Positions 36,956-49,171 are shown, counted from the first letter of the stretch. The stretch is 64,000 nt of DNA from Conexibacter woesei DSM 14684 (GCF_000025265.1 NC_013739.1:4884001-4948000), one strand, 5' to 3'. Notes: a model not told the origin generated them from the sequence alone. Program-made: numbers and translations.

Positions 36956-38488
36956 CTAGCGCCCGCCCAGGCGCGTCAGCGAGCCCGCAACCCCGAGCAT
37001 CTGCTCGTTCGTGAGTCTCTTCTCGAGCGTGTTGGAGATCCAGTAGACCGCTCTCGGGGTTCTCCACGCGACGATCCGCAGCCTCTTGCCGTCGTAGTAG
37101 AGGTCGAGCTTCTTGCCGTTGACCGTGCGGCTGTCCGCGGAGGGGTTCTTGAGGATCGGCGGATCGAGCCACGTCGTCCCCTGCACGCCCATGTAGTTGC
37201 CGAGGTCGCCGACTCTGACGACGAGCCGGTAGGACTGCTTCATCTTCCCGTCGGGCGCCTTCGTGCGGTACTTGATCGGGTACCCGCCCTCGCCGCCGGT
37301 GTTCGTCGGCATGTAGCCGTCGGAGCTCGGCAGCAGCTTCGGGTAGTAGACGGGGAAGTTCATCTGGCCGAGCTGGATCGTGTAGTCCTTGCCCGTCTGC
37401 GCCATGTCGACGAGGTCAGGCGGCGCGGGCGCCTCGGCGGCGGCGCGTCTGCCCTTCGCTCCCCTGCCGGCCTTGCGGCGCGGCGGCGCGGGCGTCTTGT
37501 CGGGGTTCAGGAACGCGCGTCTGATCCGCGCGATCTCTTCCGGCCCGGCCTCGACGTAGGAGGCGCCGTTGGCGCCGGTCGTGTAGGTCGGCGTCATCGA
37601 GATCTGCTGGATCGGTCTGCCGGCGGAGAACGCGACGAGCTTGCCGAAGTCGATCAGCGCGTCGACCGACTGCAGGCCCTTGTCGGTCTGCATCCGTCTG
37701 CCGATCACGCGCGTCAGCTTGTGCGGGTCGTCGATGAAGTCGTTGGCGTCGTACTGCGAGCGGATCTGGCGCAGGAAGTCCTGCTGGCGCGCGCCGCGCA
37801 CGAGGTCGTTGTCGAGATGGCGGTAGCGGACGTAGTCGAGCGCTCTCTGCCCGCACATCATCTGATAGCCGGGCATGATGTCGATCTCGGCGTACTGCTG
37901 GCCGACCGGGACGCCGACGTTCGAGTGGTAGTAGCGCTGGTCGACGTCGACGTAGACGCAGCCGATCGCGTCGATCGCCTCGCGGAAGCCTCTGAAGTTG
38001 ACGTTCGCGATGTGGTTGATGTCGACGCCGAACGTGTCGCTGACGACTCTCGCCGTCAGCGCCTCGCCACCGAGCGAGTAGGTCTCGTTGATCTTCGCGT
38101 CCGGGTGGAAGCCGCCGTCTCTCGTTCTGAAGCTGACTCTCAGGTCGCGCGGGATCGACAGCACCGTCGTCGCGGCCGCGTCGGGGTCGATCCGCACGAG
38201 CATCATCGTGTCCGAGCGCGCATCTCTGCGGTCGGCGCCGAAGCGGTGGTCGGAGCCGATCAGCAGGATCGTGCGCGGATCGCCCGCGTCGGCGCGGGTG
38301 ATCACGTCGTCGACGTTTCTGATCGTCCCGCCGGCCTTCAGGTCGTCGACGAACGACTGCACGTTCAGCAGGCCCGCAGTCGCCGTCGCGCCCGCCGTCA
38401 ACAAGATCACGACGACGGCGGCGGCGAGGAACCGCAGCCACAGCCCGCCGCGCCCGCGGCCGGGGAAGTCGGGCAGCTCAGGACTCAT
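36956..38488 (-). CDS. LCP-family cell-wall polymer ligase with extra C-terminal domain
   Basis: 510 residues. After a cytoplasmic N-terminus one membrane segment (about 16-38) places the enzyme outside. The LytR-CpsA-Psr catalytic domain (about 65-330) has the conserved Arg/Asp residues: LIGSDHRFG, SDTMMLVRID, VLSIPRDLRV, and YVRYRHLDNDLVRGARQQDFL. It transfers wall glycopolymers from lipid carrier to peptidoglycan. An Arg/Ala/Pro linker (about 335-370) leads to about 120 residues (YTIQLGQMNFPVYYPK ... WISNTLEKRLTNEQMLGVA) that are not a LytR_C domain and resemble DUF4367/RseB-type sensing domains. The ATG overlaps the peptidase stop by 4 bases. Confidence 0.92.
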   Translation of the reverse strand: MSPELPDFPGRGRGGLWLRFLAAAVVVILLTAGATATAGLLNVQSFVDDLKAGGTIRNVDDVITRADAGDPRTILLIGSDHRFGADRRDARSDTMMLVRIDPDAAATTVLSIPRDLRVSFRTRDGGFHPDAKINETYSLGGEALTARVVSDTFGVDINHIANVNFRGFREAIDAIGCVYVDVDQRYYHSNVGVPVGQQYAEIDIMPGYQMMCGQRALDYVRYRHLDNDLVRGARQQDFLRQIRSQYDANDFIDDPHKLTRVIGRRMQTDKGLQSVDALIDFGKLVAFSAGRPIQQISMTPTYTTGANGASYVEAGPEEIARIRRAFLNPDKTPAPPRRKAGRGAKGRRAAAEAPAPPDLVDMAQTGKDYTIQLGQMNFPVYYPKLLPSSDGYMPTNTGGEGGYPIKYRTKAPDGKMKQSYRLVVRVGDLGNYMGVQGTTWLDPPILKNPSADSRTVNGKKLDLYYDGKRLRIVAWRTPRAVYWISNTLEKRLTNEQMLGVAGSLTRLGGR

Positions 38489-39621
38489 GCCAACCCGCCC
38501 TCGATCGCGTGCAGGCCGCCGGGCTCGCCGGCGCGGTCGCGCGCGAGCCAGTCGGGCAGCGTGCGGACGAAGTCCGAGAGCGCGCCTCGATAGCGCGTCA
38601 GCGACGCCAGCGAGACCCACTCGTCAGGGCCATGATGGCCCGCGCCGGACGGCCCGAACTCGACCGCCGGAATGCCGGCCTCGAGGAACGAGACCGCGTC
38701 GGAAGCGCCATCGCGGCCGACCGAGACGGCGTCGTCGTCGAGCGTGCGGGCGATCGCGTCGCGCAGCGCGCGGACGTAGGGGTTCGTGCGCGAGACGTAG
38801 GCGGGCGGCCGCGTCAGCATGTTCGTCACGGTCACGTCCTCCATCGCACGCACCTCGGCGAGGATCGCGCCCGGGTCCTGTCCCGGCAGGTAGCGCACGT
38901 CGACGACCATCTCGCAGCGGTCGGGCACCTTGTTGAAGGCGTCGCCGCCCTCGATCCGGCCGAGGTTGATCGACGGCCGGTCGAACAGCTCCGAGGACTC
39001 GCGCGAGAACGGCAGCGCCTCGATCCGGCGGAAGACGTCGACCGCCTTCAGCACGGCGCTGTCGCCCAGCCACGGCGTCGAGCCGTGGGCGGAGCGCCCG
39101 GCGACGTCGATCCGCATCGCCAGCACGCCCTTCGCCTGGACGCCGATGTGCAGGTCGGTCGGCTCGCCCGTGATCGCGAAGTCGCCTCTGAGGCCGGACG
39201 CGACCAGCTCGTCGGTCGAGCGCGAGTCGACGTCCTCGGACTCCTCGTCGGGCACGCAGACGAAGCGGACGCGGACGCGGTCCTGCGCGGCGCAGTCCTT
39301 CACCGCGCACATCATCGCGGCGAGCCCGCCCTTCATGTCGTAGGCGCCGCGGCCGATCAGGCGATCGCCCTCGACACGCGGCTCGTACTGCTCCTCCAGG
39401 CCCGGGACGACGTCGAGGTGGCCGTGGAAGATCACCGTCGGCGCATCCGCGGGACCGACGTCGGCGACGATCACGGGCAGGCCGTTGTGCGCGTGCTCGC
39501 GCACCTCGATGTCGCGCGCCTCCAGCCAGCCGCGCACGAACGCCGCCGCGGCCGCCAGCTCCTCGGCGCGCGACGTGTCATACGTGATGAGGCGTTCGGC
39601 AAGCGCGCGTTCGTCGACCAC
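38485..39621 (-). CDS. M20 family metallopeptidase (ArgE/DapE-like)
   Basis: 378 residues, GTG start. Dizinc site: HGHLDVVPG (metal His and bridging Asp), GRGAYDMKGGLAAM (second ligand), CVPDEESE (catalytic Glu and ligand), TGEPTDLHIG (Asp/Glu position), and the C-terminal GHHGPDE histidine. Members hydrolyse N-acyl amino acids or dipeptides; the 378-residue length with dimerisation insert suits ArgE, DapE, or a succinyl-diaminopimelate desuccinylase-like enzyme. A TATCCT box lies 9 bases before the start, right behind the atp terminator. Overlap with the LCP gene hints at a wall-related substrate. Confidence 0.9.
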   Translation of the reverse strand: MVDERALAERLITYDTSRAEELAAAAAFVRGWLEARDIEVREHAHNGLPVIVADVGPADAPTVIFHGHLDVVPGLEEQYEPRVEGDRLIGRGAYDMKGGLAAMMCAVKDCAAQDRVRVRFVCVPDEESEDVDSRSTDELVASGLRGDFAITGEPTDLHIGVQAKGVLAMRIDVAGRSAHGSTPWLGDSAVLKAVDVFRRIEALPFSRESSELFDRPSINLGRIEGGDAFNKVPDRCEMVVDVRYLPGQDPGAILAEVRAMEDVTVTNMLTRPPAYVSRTNPYVRALRDAIARTLDDDAVSVGRDGASDAVSFLEAGIPAVEFGPSGAGHHGPDEWVSLASLTRYRGALSDFVRTLPDWLARDRAGEPGGLHAIEGGLA

Positions 39622-39646
39622 GGTCGATCCAGGATAGACAACGCGC

Positions 39647-39680
39647 AGGCCGGCCCCCGGTGCATGCCCGGGGACGGCCT
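39647..39680 (-). terminator. Terminator of the atp operon
   Basis: Hairpin with outer 6-base stem AGGCCG/CGGCCT, a small internal mismatch, inner 6-base stem CCCCGG/CCGGGG and 7-base loop, 18 bases beyond the atpC stop. No T-tract. Confidence 0.75.
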
Positions 39681-39697
39681 GGCCGGCGGCGTGCGGC

Positions 39698-40114
39698 TCA
39701 GCTGCCGCCGGCGATCCGCTGGAACGCTTCCCAGCGGCGCTTGTTGCGGGCGGCGAGGCGCTGCTCCTCCGAGTGCTCCTCCGCTCTCGCGTAGGCCTCC
39801 TCGGCGGCGCGCAGCTTCTCGCTCAGGTCGGAGCTGTCGAGCTGCTCGGGCGCTATCGCGTCCTGGACGAGGATCAGCACGCCGCCGTCGCCGGCGACCT
39901 GCAGGTAGCCCTCGCCCTGGGCGAGACGGACGACGTCGCCCTCGGAGCGGTACAGCCGCAGCTCGGCCGGGTCGAGCATCGCCAGCAGCGGCTGGTGGTT
40001 CGCGAGGATGCCGATCGAGCCCTCGACCGTCTTCGTCGCGATCATCTCGACCTGGTCGTTGAAGATCTCACCCTCGGGGGTGAGCACCTCGACGGGGAAC
40101 GTCGTGCGGGCCAC
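39698..40114 (-). CDS. atpC: ATP synthase F1 epsilon subunit
   Basis: 138 residues, complete with the N-terminal beta sandwich (VEVLTPEGEIFNDQVEMI, SIGILANHQPLLAMLDPAELRLY) and a C-terminal helical hairpin (LRAAEEAYARAEEHSEEQRLAARNK region) that can brake rotation. Start at 40114, 8 bases after atpD. Confidence 0.96.
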   Translation of the reverse strand: MARTTFPVEVLTPEGEIFNDQVEMIATKTVEGSIGILANHQPLLAMLDPAELRLYRSEGDVVRLAQGEGYLQVAGDGGVLILVQDAIAPEQLDSSDLSEKLRAAEEAYARAEEHSEEQRLAARNKRRWEAFQRIAGGS

Positions 40115-40122
40115 GGTCCTCC

Positions 40123-41550
<1,428 letters not shown>

Positions 41551-42450
41551 TTAACCGAGCGCTTCGGCGCCGGCGACGACTTCCATGATCTCCTGGGTGA
41601 TCTCTGCCTGGCGTGCGCGGTTCATCTCGAGCGTGAGGTCGTCGATGATCTCGCCGGCGTTGTCGGACGCGCTGCGCATCGCCGTCATGCGCGCGCCCAG
41701 CTCCGACGCTGTCGACTCCAGCAACGCCCGGAAGATCGAGATCTCGACGTAGTCCGGCACGAGCCGCTCGAGGATCTCCTCGGGCTCCGGCTCGTAGTCG
41801 ACGAGCGCGTGCGCGTTGCTCTCGCCCGCGGCGTGCTCGTCGTCGTCGTGCGCGTCGAGGATCGTCGCCTGCTGGAGCGGCAGCAGCGTCTCGCGACGGA
41901 CCTCCTGCGACATCGGCGAGATGTAGCCGTTGTAGAGGATCTCGACGCGGTCGACCTTGCCGTCGATGTAGGCCGCCGTGAGCGCGTTCGCGATCTCACG
42001 CGCGTTCGCGTACGACGGCCGCTCCGTGAAGCCGGTGAAAGCCTGCTCCGGGGCGCGGTTGCGGAACGTCAGCGACGAGACGCCGCGGCGACCGGTCGCG
42101 TAGTACACGACCTCTCTGCCGTCGGCGACGTGCTCGTCGGCCGTCCGCAGGCCGGCGCGGATGATCTGTGAGTTGAACGCGCCGGCAAGGCCGCGGTCGG
42201 CGGTCACGAGCAGCAGCGCCACCCGCTTCTCCTCGGCGTGCTCGGAGAGGATCGGCAGCGCCGGCACGTCGCCGGCCGCCTCCGCCGCCTGACGCGTCAT
42301 GCGGCGAAGCGCGCCCGCGTACGGGCGCAGCGCCGCGATGCGCGTCTCGGCGCGCCGCAGGCGCGCCGCCGCGACCATCTCCATCGCGCGGGTGATCTTC
42401 TGGATGTTCTTGACCGACGCGATGCGGTTCTTGACGTCTCGCTGAGCCAT
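41551..42450 (-). CDS. atpG: ATP synthase F1 gamma subunit, with acidic insertion
   Basis: 299 residues. The rotor coiled coil is formed by the N-terminal helix (MAQRDVKNRIASVKNIQKITRAME, abbreviated) and C-terminal helix. The central Rossmann-like domain carries an insertion near residue 205-225 (ATILDAHDDDEHAAGESNA) that is rich in Asp/Glu/His. Mycobacterial gamma has an extra loop in this part of the protein which helps suppress ATP hydrolysis; a comparable brake is possible here but unproven. Confidence 0.95.
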   Translation of the reverse strand: MAQRDVKNRIASVKNIQKITRAMEMVAAARLRRAETRIAALRPYAGALRRMTRQAAEAAGDVPALPILSEHAEEKRVALLLVTADRGLAGAFNSQIIRAGLRTADEHVADGREVVYYATGRRGVSSLTFRNRAPEQAFTGFTERPSYANAREIANALTAAYIDGKVDRVEILYNGYISPMSQEVRRETLLPLQQATILDAHDDDEHAAGESNAHALVDYEPEPEEILERLVPDYVEISIFRALLESTASELGARMTAMRSASDNAGEIIDDLTLEMNRARQAEITQEIMEVVAGAEALG

Positions 42451-42489
42451 GGGCTGGGGTTCGCGGGTGGGTCTCCGAGCGCGTGAGCG

Positions 42490-44106
<1,617 letters not shown>

Positions 44107-44134
44107 GGTGGGGTTCTTGGCTCCTATGTCAGGC

Positions 44135-44665
44135 CTATGCCTGCGCGACGTGCTTGCGAAGTTGGTCCAGGCGGTGCTTGATCGAGGCGTCGAGGATCTG
44201 GTTGCCGACGCGCAGGACGATCCCGCCGAGGATCGAGGGGTCGACTCTGCTGGTCAGCTCGACCTGCTGGCCGGTCTGCTCCCCGATGCGGTCGCCGATG
44301 CTCTTGACCGTCGCCTCGTCGAGGTCGATTGCGCTCGTCACCTCGACGGGCAGCAGCTTTCTCTCCTGATCCCACAGCCGCTCGTACTCCGCACGGATGC
44401 GGTAGATCGCCGGCATGCGGTGACGCTCGAGCAGCGTCTGCAGGAAGTTGACGAACGTCGGGTCGGCACCGTCGACCGCTCTGCGCAGCCCCTCCTTCTT
44501 CTCGTCCGTCGAGAAGTACGGAGAGAAGAAGAAGACCGCGAGGTCGCGGTTCTGCTCGAGCGCGTCGGCGAACTGGCCGAGCTGCTCGCGCACGACGTCG
44601 AGCTTGCCGTGTTCCTTGGCAACCTCGAACAGCGCGCGCGAGTAGACCTGGGCGATCTCTTCCAT
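44135..44665 (-). CDS. atpH: ATP synthase F1 delta subunit
   Basis: 176 residues, the stator OSCP-like subunit. N-terminal six-helix bundle ([20 protein letters not shown]) and C-terminal beta/alpha end ([23 protein letters not shown] pattern, here [14 protein letters not shown]). Not fused to subunit b, unlike mycobacteria. Confidence 0.95.
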   Translation of the reverse strand: MEEIAQVYSRALFEVAKEHGKLDVVREQLGQFADALEQNRDLAVFFFSPYFSTDEKKEGLRRAVDGADPTFVNFLQTLLERHRMPAIYRIRAEYERLWDQERKLLPVEVTSAIDLDEATVKSIGDRIGEQTGQQVELTSRVDPSILGGIVLRVGNQILDASIKHRLDQLRKHVAQA

Positions 44666-44670
44666 GGGAC

Positions 44671-45255
44671 CTAGTTCCTCCGGTCGCCGGAGAGAGTGCT
44701 GAAGTCCAGCTCGGACAGCGCCTCTTCGACGAGCCGCTTCTGATCGTCGGGCGAGAGCGTCTTGCGGGTGACCTTTTCGGTCGCCTGCACGGTGAGGTCG
44801 GCGACCTCGCGACGAATCTCCTGGATCGCGCGGTTGGTCTCGGCCTGGATGTCACGACGCGTCTGCTCCAGCAGCTCCTCGCGCTTGACCTTCGCCGCGT
44901 CGAGGCCCTCGCGCTCGGCGACTTCGCCGGCACGCTCGGCCTTCGCGACGATCTCGTCCGCTTGCGCACGGGCGTCGGTGAGTCGCTGCCGGTACTCGGC
45001 GAGCAGCTCGTCGGCCTCCTGGCGTGTGCGGTCGGCGGCGTCGATCGACTCCTCGATCTGCTGCTGGCGCTGATCGAGGATTCTCGTGATCTGCGGCCAC
45101 GCGTACTTGCGCAGGACCAGCAGCGCGACGACGAACGCCAGCAGCGTCCAGATCATCAGGCCGGGGACGACTCTGACGAGCGGGTTCAGCCCGTCGTCTT
45201 CCGTGGTCGCGGCCAGGACGAGGGGCGCCGCGATGGTGTCGATTGCGGCGAGCAT
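44671..45255 (-). CDS. atpF: ATP synthase Fo subunit b
   Basis: 194 residues. One membrane segment (about 26-48, VVPGLMIWTLLAFVVALLVL) followed by a long charged coiled coil that forms the peripheral stalk. The short N-terminal stretch suggests a weak lead peptide. Starts 5 bases after atpE. Confidence 0.95.
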   Translation of the reverse strand: MLAAIDTIAAPLVLAATTEDDGLNPLVRVVPGLMIWTLLAFVVALLVLRKYAWPQITRILDQRQQQIEESIDAADRTRQEADELLAEYRQRLTDARAQADEIVAKAERAGEVAEREGLDAAKVKREELLEQTRRDIQAETNRAIQEIRREVADLTVQATEKVTRKTLSPDDQKRLVEEALSELDFSTLSGDRRN

Positions 45256-45259
45256 CGGC

Positions 45260-45550
<291 letters not shown>

Positions 45551-46489
45551 TTAGTGTTCCTCGGCGACTGCGCCGCCGAGGTAGATCGCGGTAAGGGTGC
45601 TGAAGATGAATGCCTGGAGCGTCGCGACCAGGCCGATCTCGAAGAGGAAGAAGACGACGGCCAGGGTGCCGGTCGAGATGCCGAGGATCACCGATCCGAA
45701 GACGCCCATCCCGAGCAGGATCACGAGGCCGCCGGCCATGAACAGGATCAGCAGGTGCCCGGCGAGGATGTTCGCGAACAGACGCAGTGAGAGCGAGATC
45801 AGGCGGACGAAGTGCGACAGCGCCTCGATCAGCAGGATCGGGCCGACCATGAAGCCCTCGACGCCCTTCGGCACCCAGCTGCGGATGTATCCGACGAAGC
45901 CGTGGACGCGGATGCCCTCGACGTGGTAGGCGATCCAAACGACGAGCGCGAGCACGAGCGGGATCGAGATGTTGGCCGTCGCCGCGTAGAGCGCGAACGA
46001 CGGGACCTCTATCCCGGCGAGATCGAACGTGTGCGACGAATTCGTCGGGAGCGGGATGTACCCGATCATGTTCGAGAACCAGATGAAGAGGAACAGCGTC
46101 GCGATGAACGGGAACCACTTCGACGCCATTCTCGGGTCCATGTTGCCGCGCGTGATGTTGTCGCGCATGAGCCCGAACGCCATCTCGGTGACCGTCTGAA
46201 GGCGGCCCGTGGGGCGCGCGGCCATCTTGCGGGCGGCGTAGACCATGACGATCACGGTCAGCGCGGTCGCGAGGAAGATGTAGAGGACGGCCTTGTTGAT
46301 CGACATGTCTATCGGGCCGAGCTTGATCGAGATCCAGTCCGGGAGCGCGAACTCCTCCGACGGATCCAGCGCGGGCTCGTTCGCGGACGTCTCCGTCGCG
46401 GCGAGCGCCGTGACGGGCGAGAGCAGCAGCAGGCCGACGAGCGTCGTGAGCGACGCGAGGAACAGGCGAGGATGACGACGCAGGTTCAA
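45551..46489 (-). CDS. atpB: ATP synthase Fo subunit a, TTG start
   Basis: 312 residues from the TTG at 46489, which overlaps the atpI-like stop by 4 bases (TTGA). No ATG in frame fits. Residues 1-27 resemble a signal sequence (LFLASLTTLVGLLLLSPVTALA). Five or six membrane helices follow, with the channel arginine in SLSLRLFANILAGH and helix-5/6 features of the proton half-channels. The extracytoplasmic N-terminal portion (about 28-50) is longer than E. coli's. Confidence 0.93.
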   Translation of the reverse strand: MNLRRHPRLFLASLTTLVGLLLLSPVTALAATETSANEPALDPSEEFALPDWISIKLGPIDMSINKAVLYIFLATALTVIVMVYAARKMAARPTGRLQTVTEMAFGLMRDNITRGNMDPRMASKWFPFIATLFLFIWFSNMIGYIPLPTNSSHTFDLAGIEVPSFALYAATANISIPLVLALVVWIAYHVEGIRVHGFVGYIRSWVPKGVEGFMVGPILLIEALSHFVRLISLSLRLFANILAGHLLILFMAGGLVILLGMGVFGSVILGISTGTLAVVFFLFEIGLVATLQAFIFSTLTAIYLGGAVAEEH

Positions 46490-46851
46490 GAGGTTCGCTC
46501 CGAGGGGTTCTGCGGGGCACGCATGATGAGTGAGATCACGAGGTAACAGGTGAAGACGGCGAGCGCGAGCACCGCAGCAGCGAGCCCGGCGTCGCGGTCG
46601 ACGATGCCGACGGCGAAGATCGTAAGGGCAAGCAGCCACGAGCGTCCGATCAACGAGCCCGCCATGAAGCCGAAGAAGCGACGGGCGTCGTCCTCCTGGG
46701 CCGCCTTGCGCTCCAGAACGGCCTGCAGCACCTTCTGGCCGAGCCACGCGATCGTCGTCGCGGCCCAGCCCAGGATCGGCTGGTCGGCCGCGATGAAGAT
46801 CGGCAGCGCAAGCAACAGCAGGAACACGTCGAGTTGACGAAAGAAGATCAT
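46486..46851 (-). CDS. ATP synthase-associated membrane protein, AtpI-like
   Basis: 121 residues with four hydrophobic segments (about 8-24, 26-44, 70-88, 92-109). It occupies the AtpI position in front of atpB and overlaps it by 4 bases. AtpI/UncI helps assemble the c-ring in some species. Sequence identity to E. coli AtpI is not apparent by eye, so the name rests mainly on size, topology and place. Confidence 0.75.
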   Translation of the reverse strand: MIFFRQLDVFLLLLALPIFIAADQPILGWAATTIAWLGQKVLQAVLERKAAQEDDARRFFGFMAGSLIGRSWLLALTIFAVGIVDRDAGLAAAVLALAVFTCYLVISLIMRAPQNPSERTS

Positions 46852-46861
46852 GGCTCAGTTG

Positions 46862-47056
46862 TCAGAGGTCACCGAATTGCGCACGCACGAGGGCGATGCC
46901 GGCGACGAAACCTACGCCCAGACCGACGATCAAGAGCGGCACAGGCGCGCCCACGAGCGCCCCGACCCCAAGCCCGATCCCGGCGCACAGCAGCGTCGCG
47001 GCGATCATGATCGAGCCGGCGACGGCCCCCCGCGTCGGCGGGCGGTCGTTCGTCAT
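46862..47056 (-). CDS. Small two-helix membrane protein, AtpZ-like
   Basis: 64 residues from the ATG at 47056. Two membrane helices (about 11-30 and 36-56) with the Gly-rich turn GLGVGFVAGI match the AtpZ/F0F1-ATPase subunit 1 family, which precedes atpI in many operons and helps assembly or Mg transport. An in-frame ATG at 47173 would add 39 residues with atypical AT-rich codons, which looks non-coding. First gene after the promoter at 47188. Confidence 0.65.
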   Translation of the reverse strand: MTNDRPPTRGAVAGSIMIAATLLCAGIGLGVGALVGAPVPLLIVGLGVGFVAGIALVRAQFGDL

Positions 47057-47187
47057 CGGGCTGGTGCTCGGGGAGGTCGGGGGGACACATGAGAGGCATT
47101 GACGCCAGAACGAAAAAAGAACCCACAACCGGCCAAGCATGTCTCCGCGGGCCTGGCGGAAGACGCTTGCCATGTGGGCTTATGAAG

Positions 47188-47217
47188 AGTCTACAAGTTC
47201 CCGCGACCTTGTAACAA
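47188..47217 (-). promoter_or_regulatory. atp operon promoter
   Basis: On the minus strand a -35 TTGTTA (47212-47217), an 18-base spacer and a -10 TAGACT (47188-47193) are well placed, giving a leader of roughly 125 bases before atpZ. A run of six T (about 47114-47119 region) occurs in the leader. Confidence 0.65.
47192..47213. promoter_or_regulatory. Inverted repeat within the atp promoter
   Basis: TACAAG-N10-CTTGTA, a perfect 6-base inverted repeat covering the -35/-10 spacer and ends of both hexamers. A protein bound here would occlude RNA polymerase. The neighbouring TetR gene is the nearest candidate regulator. Confidence 0.55.
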
Positions 47218-47342
47218 CTTAGTGACAGTCGCCACTCACGATCCACGCGCGCGTACGCGCCCGCGTGCGTCGGCAGTCGGCGCGCAGACCCTCCCTCGGC
47301 AGCTGCGGCGACCGGTCAGCAACTCTCGATAGGGTGACGCCG

Positions 47343-47966
47343 ATGGCATCGTTGAGCCGACGGACGCAGGCGCAGAGCAGCAAGCGTGCGGCCATCGAGG
47401 CGAGCGTCGTCGAGGCGACGGAGACGCTGCTGGAAGAGGGCGCGTCCTACTCGGAGCTGGGGATCGAGCGGATCGCCACGCGGGCCGGGATCTCCCGCAC
47501 CGCCTTCTATTTCTACTTCCGCGACAAGCGCGAGCTGCTGATGCGGGTGACCGCCGGCGTCGCCGACGAGCTGTTCGCCGAGGCCGAGCGCTGGTGGGCC
47601 GGCGAGGGCGAGGGCCGCGCCGAGCTGGAGGCCGCGATCGCGAAGATCGTCGACATCTACCGGCGCCACCCGGCGCTGCTGAGAGCCGTCGTCGAGACCG
47701 CCGCCTACGACGAGGAGGCCGCGCGCTTCTGGCGCGAGCTGGTCGGCCGCTTCGTCGACGCGACCCATGCGCGGATCGCGCGCGAGCAGGAGGCCGGCAA
47801 GGTCGACGCCACGCTGCCGGCACGCGAGACCGCTTTCGCGCTCGTCTGGATGACCGAGCGCAGCGCCTACGAGCGGCTCGTGCAGGAGGTGCCGCTCGAA
47901 GAGGGCGCGTTCATCGAGGCGCTACTGCGGATCTGGCTCGCCGCCGTCTACGGCGCGCCGCGCTGA
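47343..47966 (+). CDS. TetR-family transcriptional regulator
   Basis: 207 residues. N-terminal helix-turn-helix: LGIERIATRAGISRTAFYFYFRDKRELLMRV (about 41-70), typical. The C-terminal ligand domain is anonymous. ATG follows TAGGGT by 7 bases. It is divergent from the atp operon with 286 bases between, and its 3' end overlaps the convergent WecA-like gene by 19 bases. Confidence 0.93.
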   Translation: MASLSRRTQAQSSKRAAIEASVVEATETLLEEGASYSELGIERIATRAGISRTAFYFYFRDKRELLMRVTAGVADELFAEAERWWAGEGEGRAELEAAIAKIVDIYRRHPALLRAVVETAAYDEEAARFWRELVGRFVDATHARIAREQEAGKVDATLPARETAFALVWMTERSAYERLVQEVPLEEGAFIEALLRIWLAAVYGAPR

Positions 47967-49171
47967 ACGCCCGCGGCGTCCGCGCTCGGACCTGACGGCG
48001 GCGGCGGTTCGCCGCCGATCGCGCCGAACTCGCCCGTCTCCAGCTCCGACTCGACCTGGACGTCGATCTCGTGCTCGGTCGTCGTCGGGTCGGCGCGGCG
48101 CATCTGCCAGGCGCGCAGGCGCTTGAGCTTGAGGATCTCCAGCACCATCACGAGATAGATCGACGCGCCGGCGACGAGCAGCGCCAGCGCCGCCAGCAGC
48201 GCGCTCCATCCGAGGTTGAAGCTCCCGTGGTTGTCCGTGTACGGGATGAAGCGCATCGCGACGGCGAGCCCCGCGAGCATGACGGTCCACGCGTAGAGGT
48301 AGAGGACCGTGCGGCGCTGGCTGAAGCCGACCCGCGCGAGCCGGTGGTGGAAGTGCTGGGCGTCGGCCGACCACGGCGCGCGGCGGTACTTCAGCCGCCG
48401 CGCGATCACGAAGCCGGTGTCGAGGAACGGCACCGCGAGGATCGCCAGCGGGCCGACGAGCGCGATCAATGCGTTCGTCTTCAGCGAGCCCTGCACGGCG
48501 ACGCAGCCGAGCAGGAAGCCGAGCAGCAGCGCGCCGCAGTCGCCCATGAAGATCGACGCCGGGTGGAAGTTGTGGATCAGGAAGCCGAGCGCAGCGCCGG
48601 CGACGATCGCCGCCAGCACGCTCGCGCCGGTGCGCCCGAGGTCGAACGCGATGATCGAGAACGCGACGGCGCTGATCGCGCAGACGCCGGCGGCGAGGCC
48701 GTCGACGCCGTCGGAGAAGTTGACGACGTTCATCAGCCCGACAAGGCCGATCACGGTCAGCACGCCGCCTATCTCGTGGAACTCGATCGCGCCGAGGAAC
48801 GGCAGCGTGACGTTCTCGACCTTCACCCCGGCCGCAACCGGGATGATCGCCGCGACGACCTGGCCGAGCAGCTTCCACTGCGGCGGAAGGTCGATGACGT
48901 CGTCGATCGCGCCGACGGCGGCGATCAGCGCCGCCCCCAGCAGGATCCCGCGCGTCTCGTCGGTGATCGGCAGCCAGATCGCCGACGCGACCAGCACGCC
49001 GGCGAGGATCGCCAGGCCGCCGAGCAAGGGCGTCGCGCGGGCGGCGAGCCCGCGCTCGCGCGGCTCGTCGACGGCGCCGATGCGCGTCGCCAGCCGCGCG
49101 ACGAACGGGGTCGTCACGGCCGCGACGGCCAGCGCGACGAGGAAGGCGTAGACGGCGTCGAGCTCGCTCAT
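47948..49171 (-). CDS. Undecaprenyl-phosphate GlcNAc/phosphosugar transferase, WecA/TagO-like
   Basis: 407 residues from the ATG at 49171; about eleven membrane helices. Polyprenyl-phosphate transferase motifs: AIDDVIDLPPQWKL (about 86-99), NVVNFSDGVDGLAAG (about 149-163), FMGDCGALLLGF (about 208-219) and HFHHRL (about 268-273), the HIHHRL-type motif of WecA/TagO rather than MraY. It starts synthesis of teichoic-acid or arabinogalactan-like polymers, matching the LCP ligase and sugar genes in this window. The cytoplasmic tail of about 55 residues is disordered. Confidence 0.94.
   Translation of the reverse strand: MSELDAVYAFLVALAVAAVTTPFVARLATRIGAVDEPRERGLAARATPLLGGLAILAGVLVASAIWLPITDETRGILLGAALIAAVGAIDDVIDLPPQWKLLGQVVAAIIPVAAGVKVENVTLPFLGAIEFHEIGGVLTVIGLVGLMNVVNFSDGVDGLAAGVCAISAVAFSIIAFDLGRTGASVLAAIVAGAALGFLIHNFHPASIFMGDCGALLLGFLLGCVAVQGSLKTNALIALVGPLAILAVPFLDTGFVIARRLKYRRAPWSADAQHFHHRLARVGFSQRRTVLYLYAWTVMLAGLAVAMRFIPYTDNHGSFNLGWSALLAALALLVAGASIYLVMVLEILKLKRLRAWQMRRADPTTTEHEIDVQVESELETGEFGAIGGEPPPPSGPSADAAGVQRGAP

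Noticed and set aside
47100-47173. T6 run in the atp leader as an intrinsic terminator/attenuator, and an atpZ start at 47173
   Set aside because: No convincing stem precedes the T-run, and the codons between 47173 and 47056 are unlike coding DNA here.
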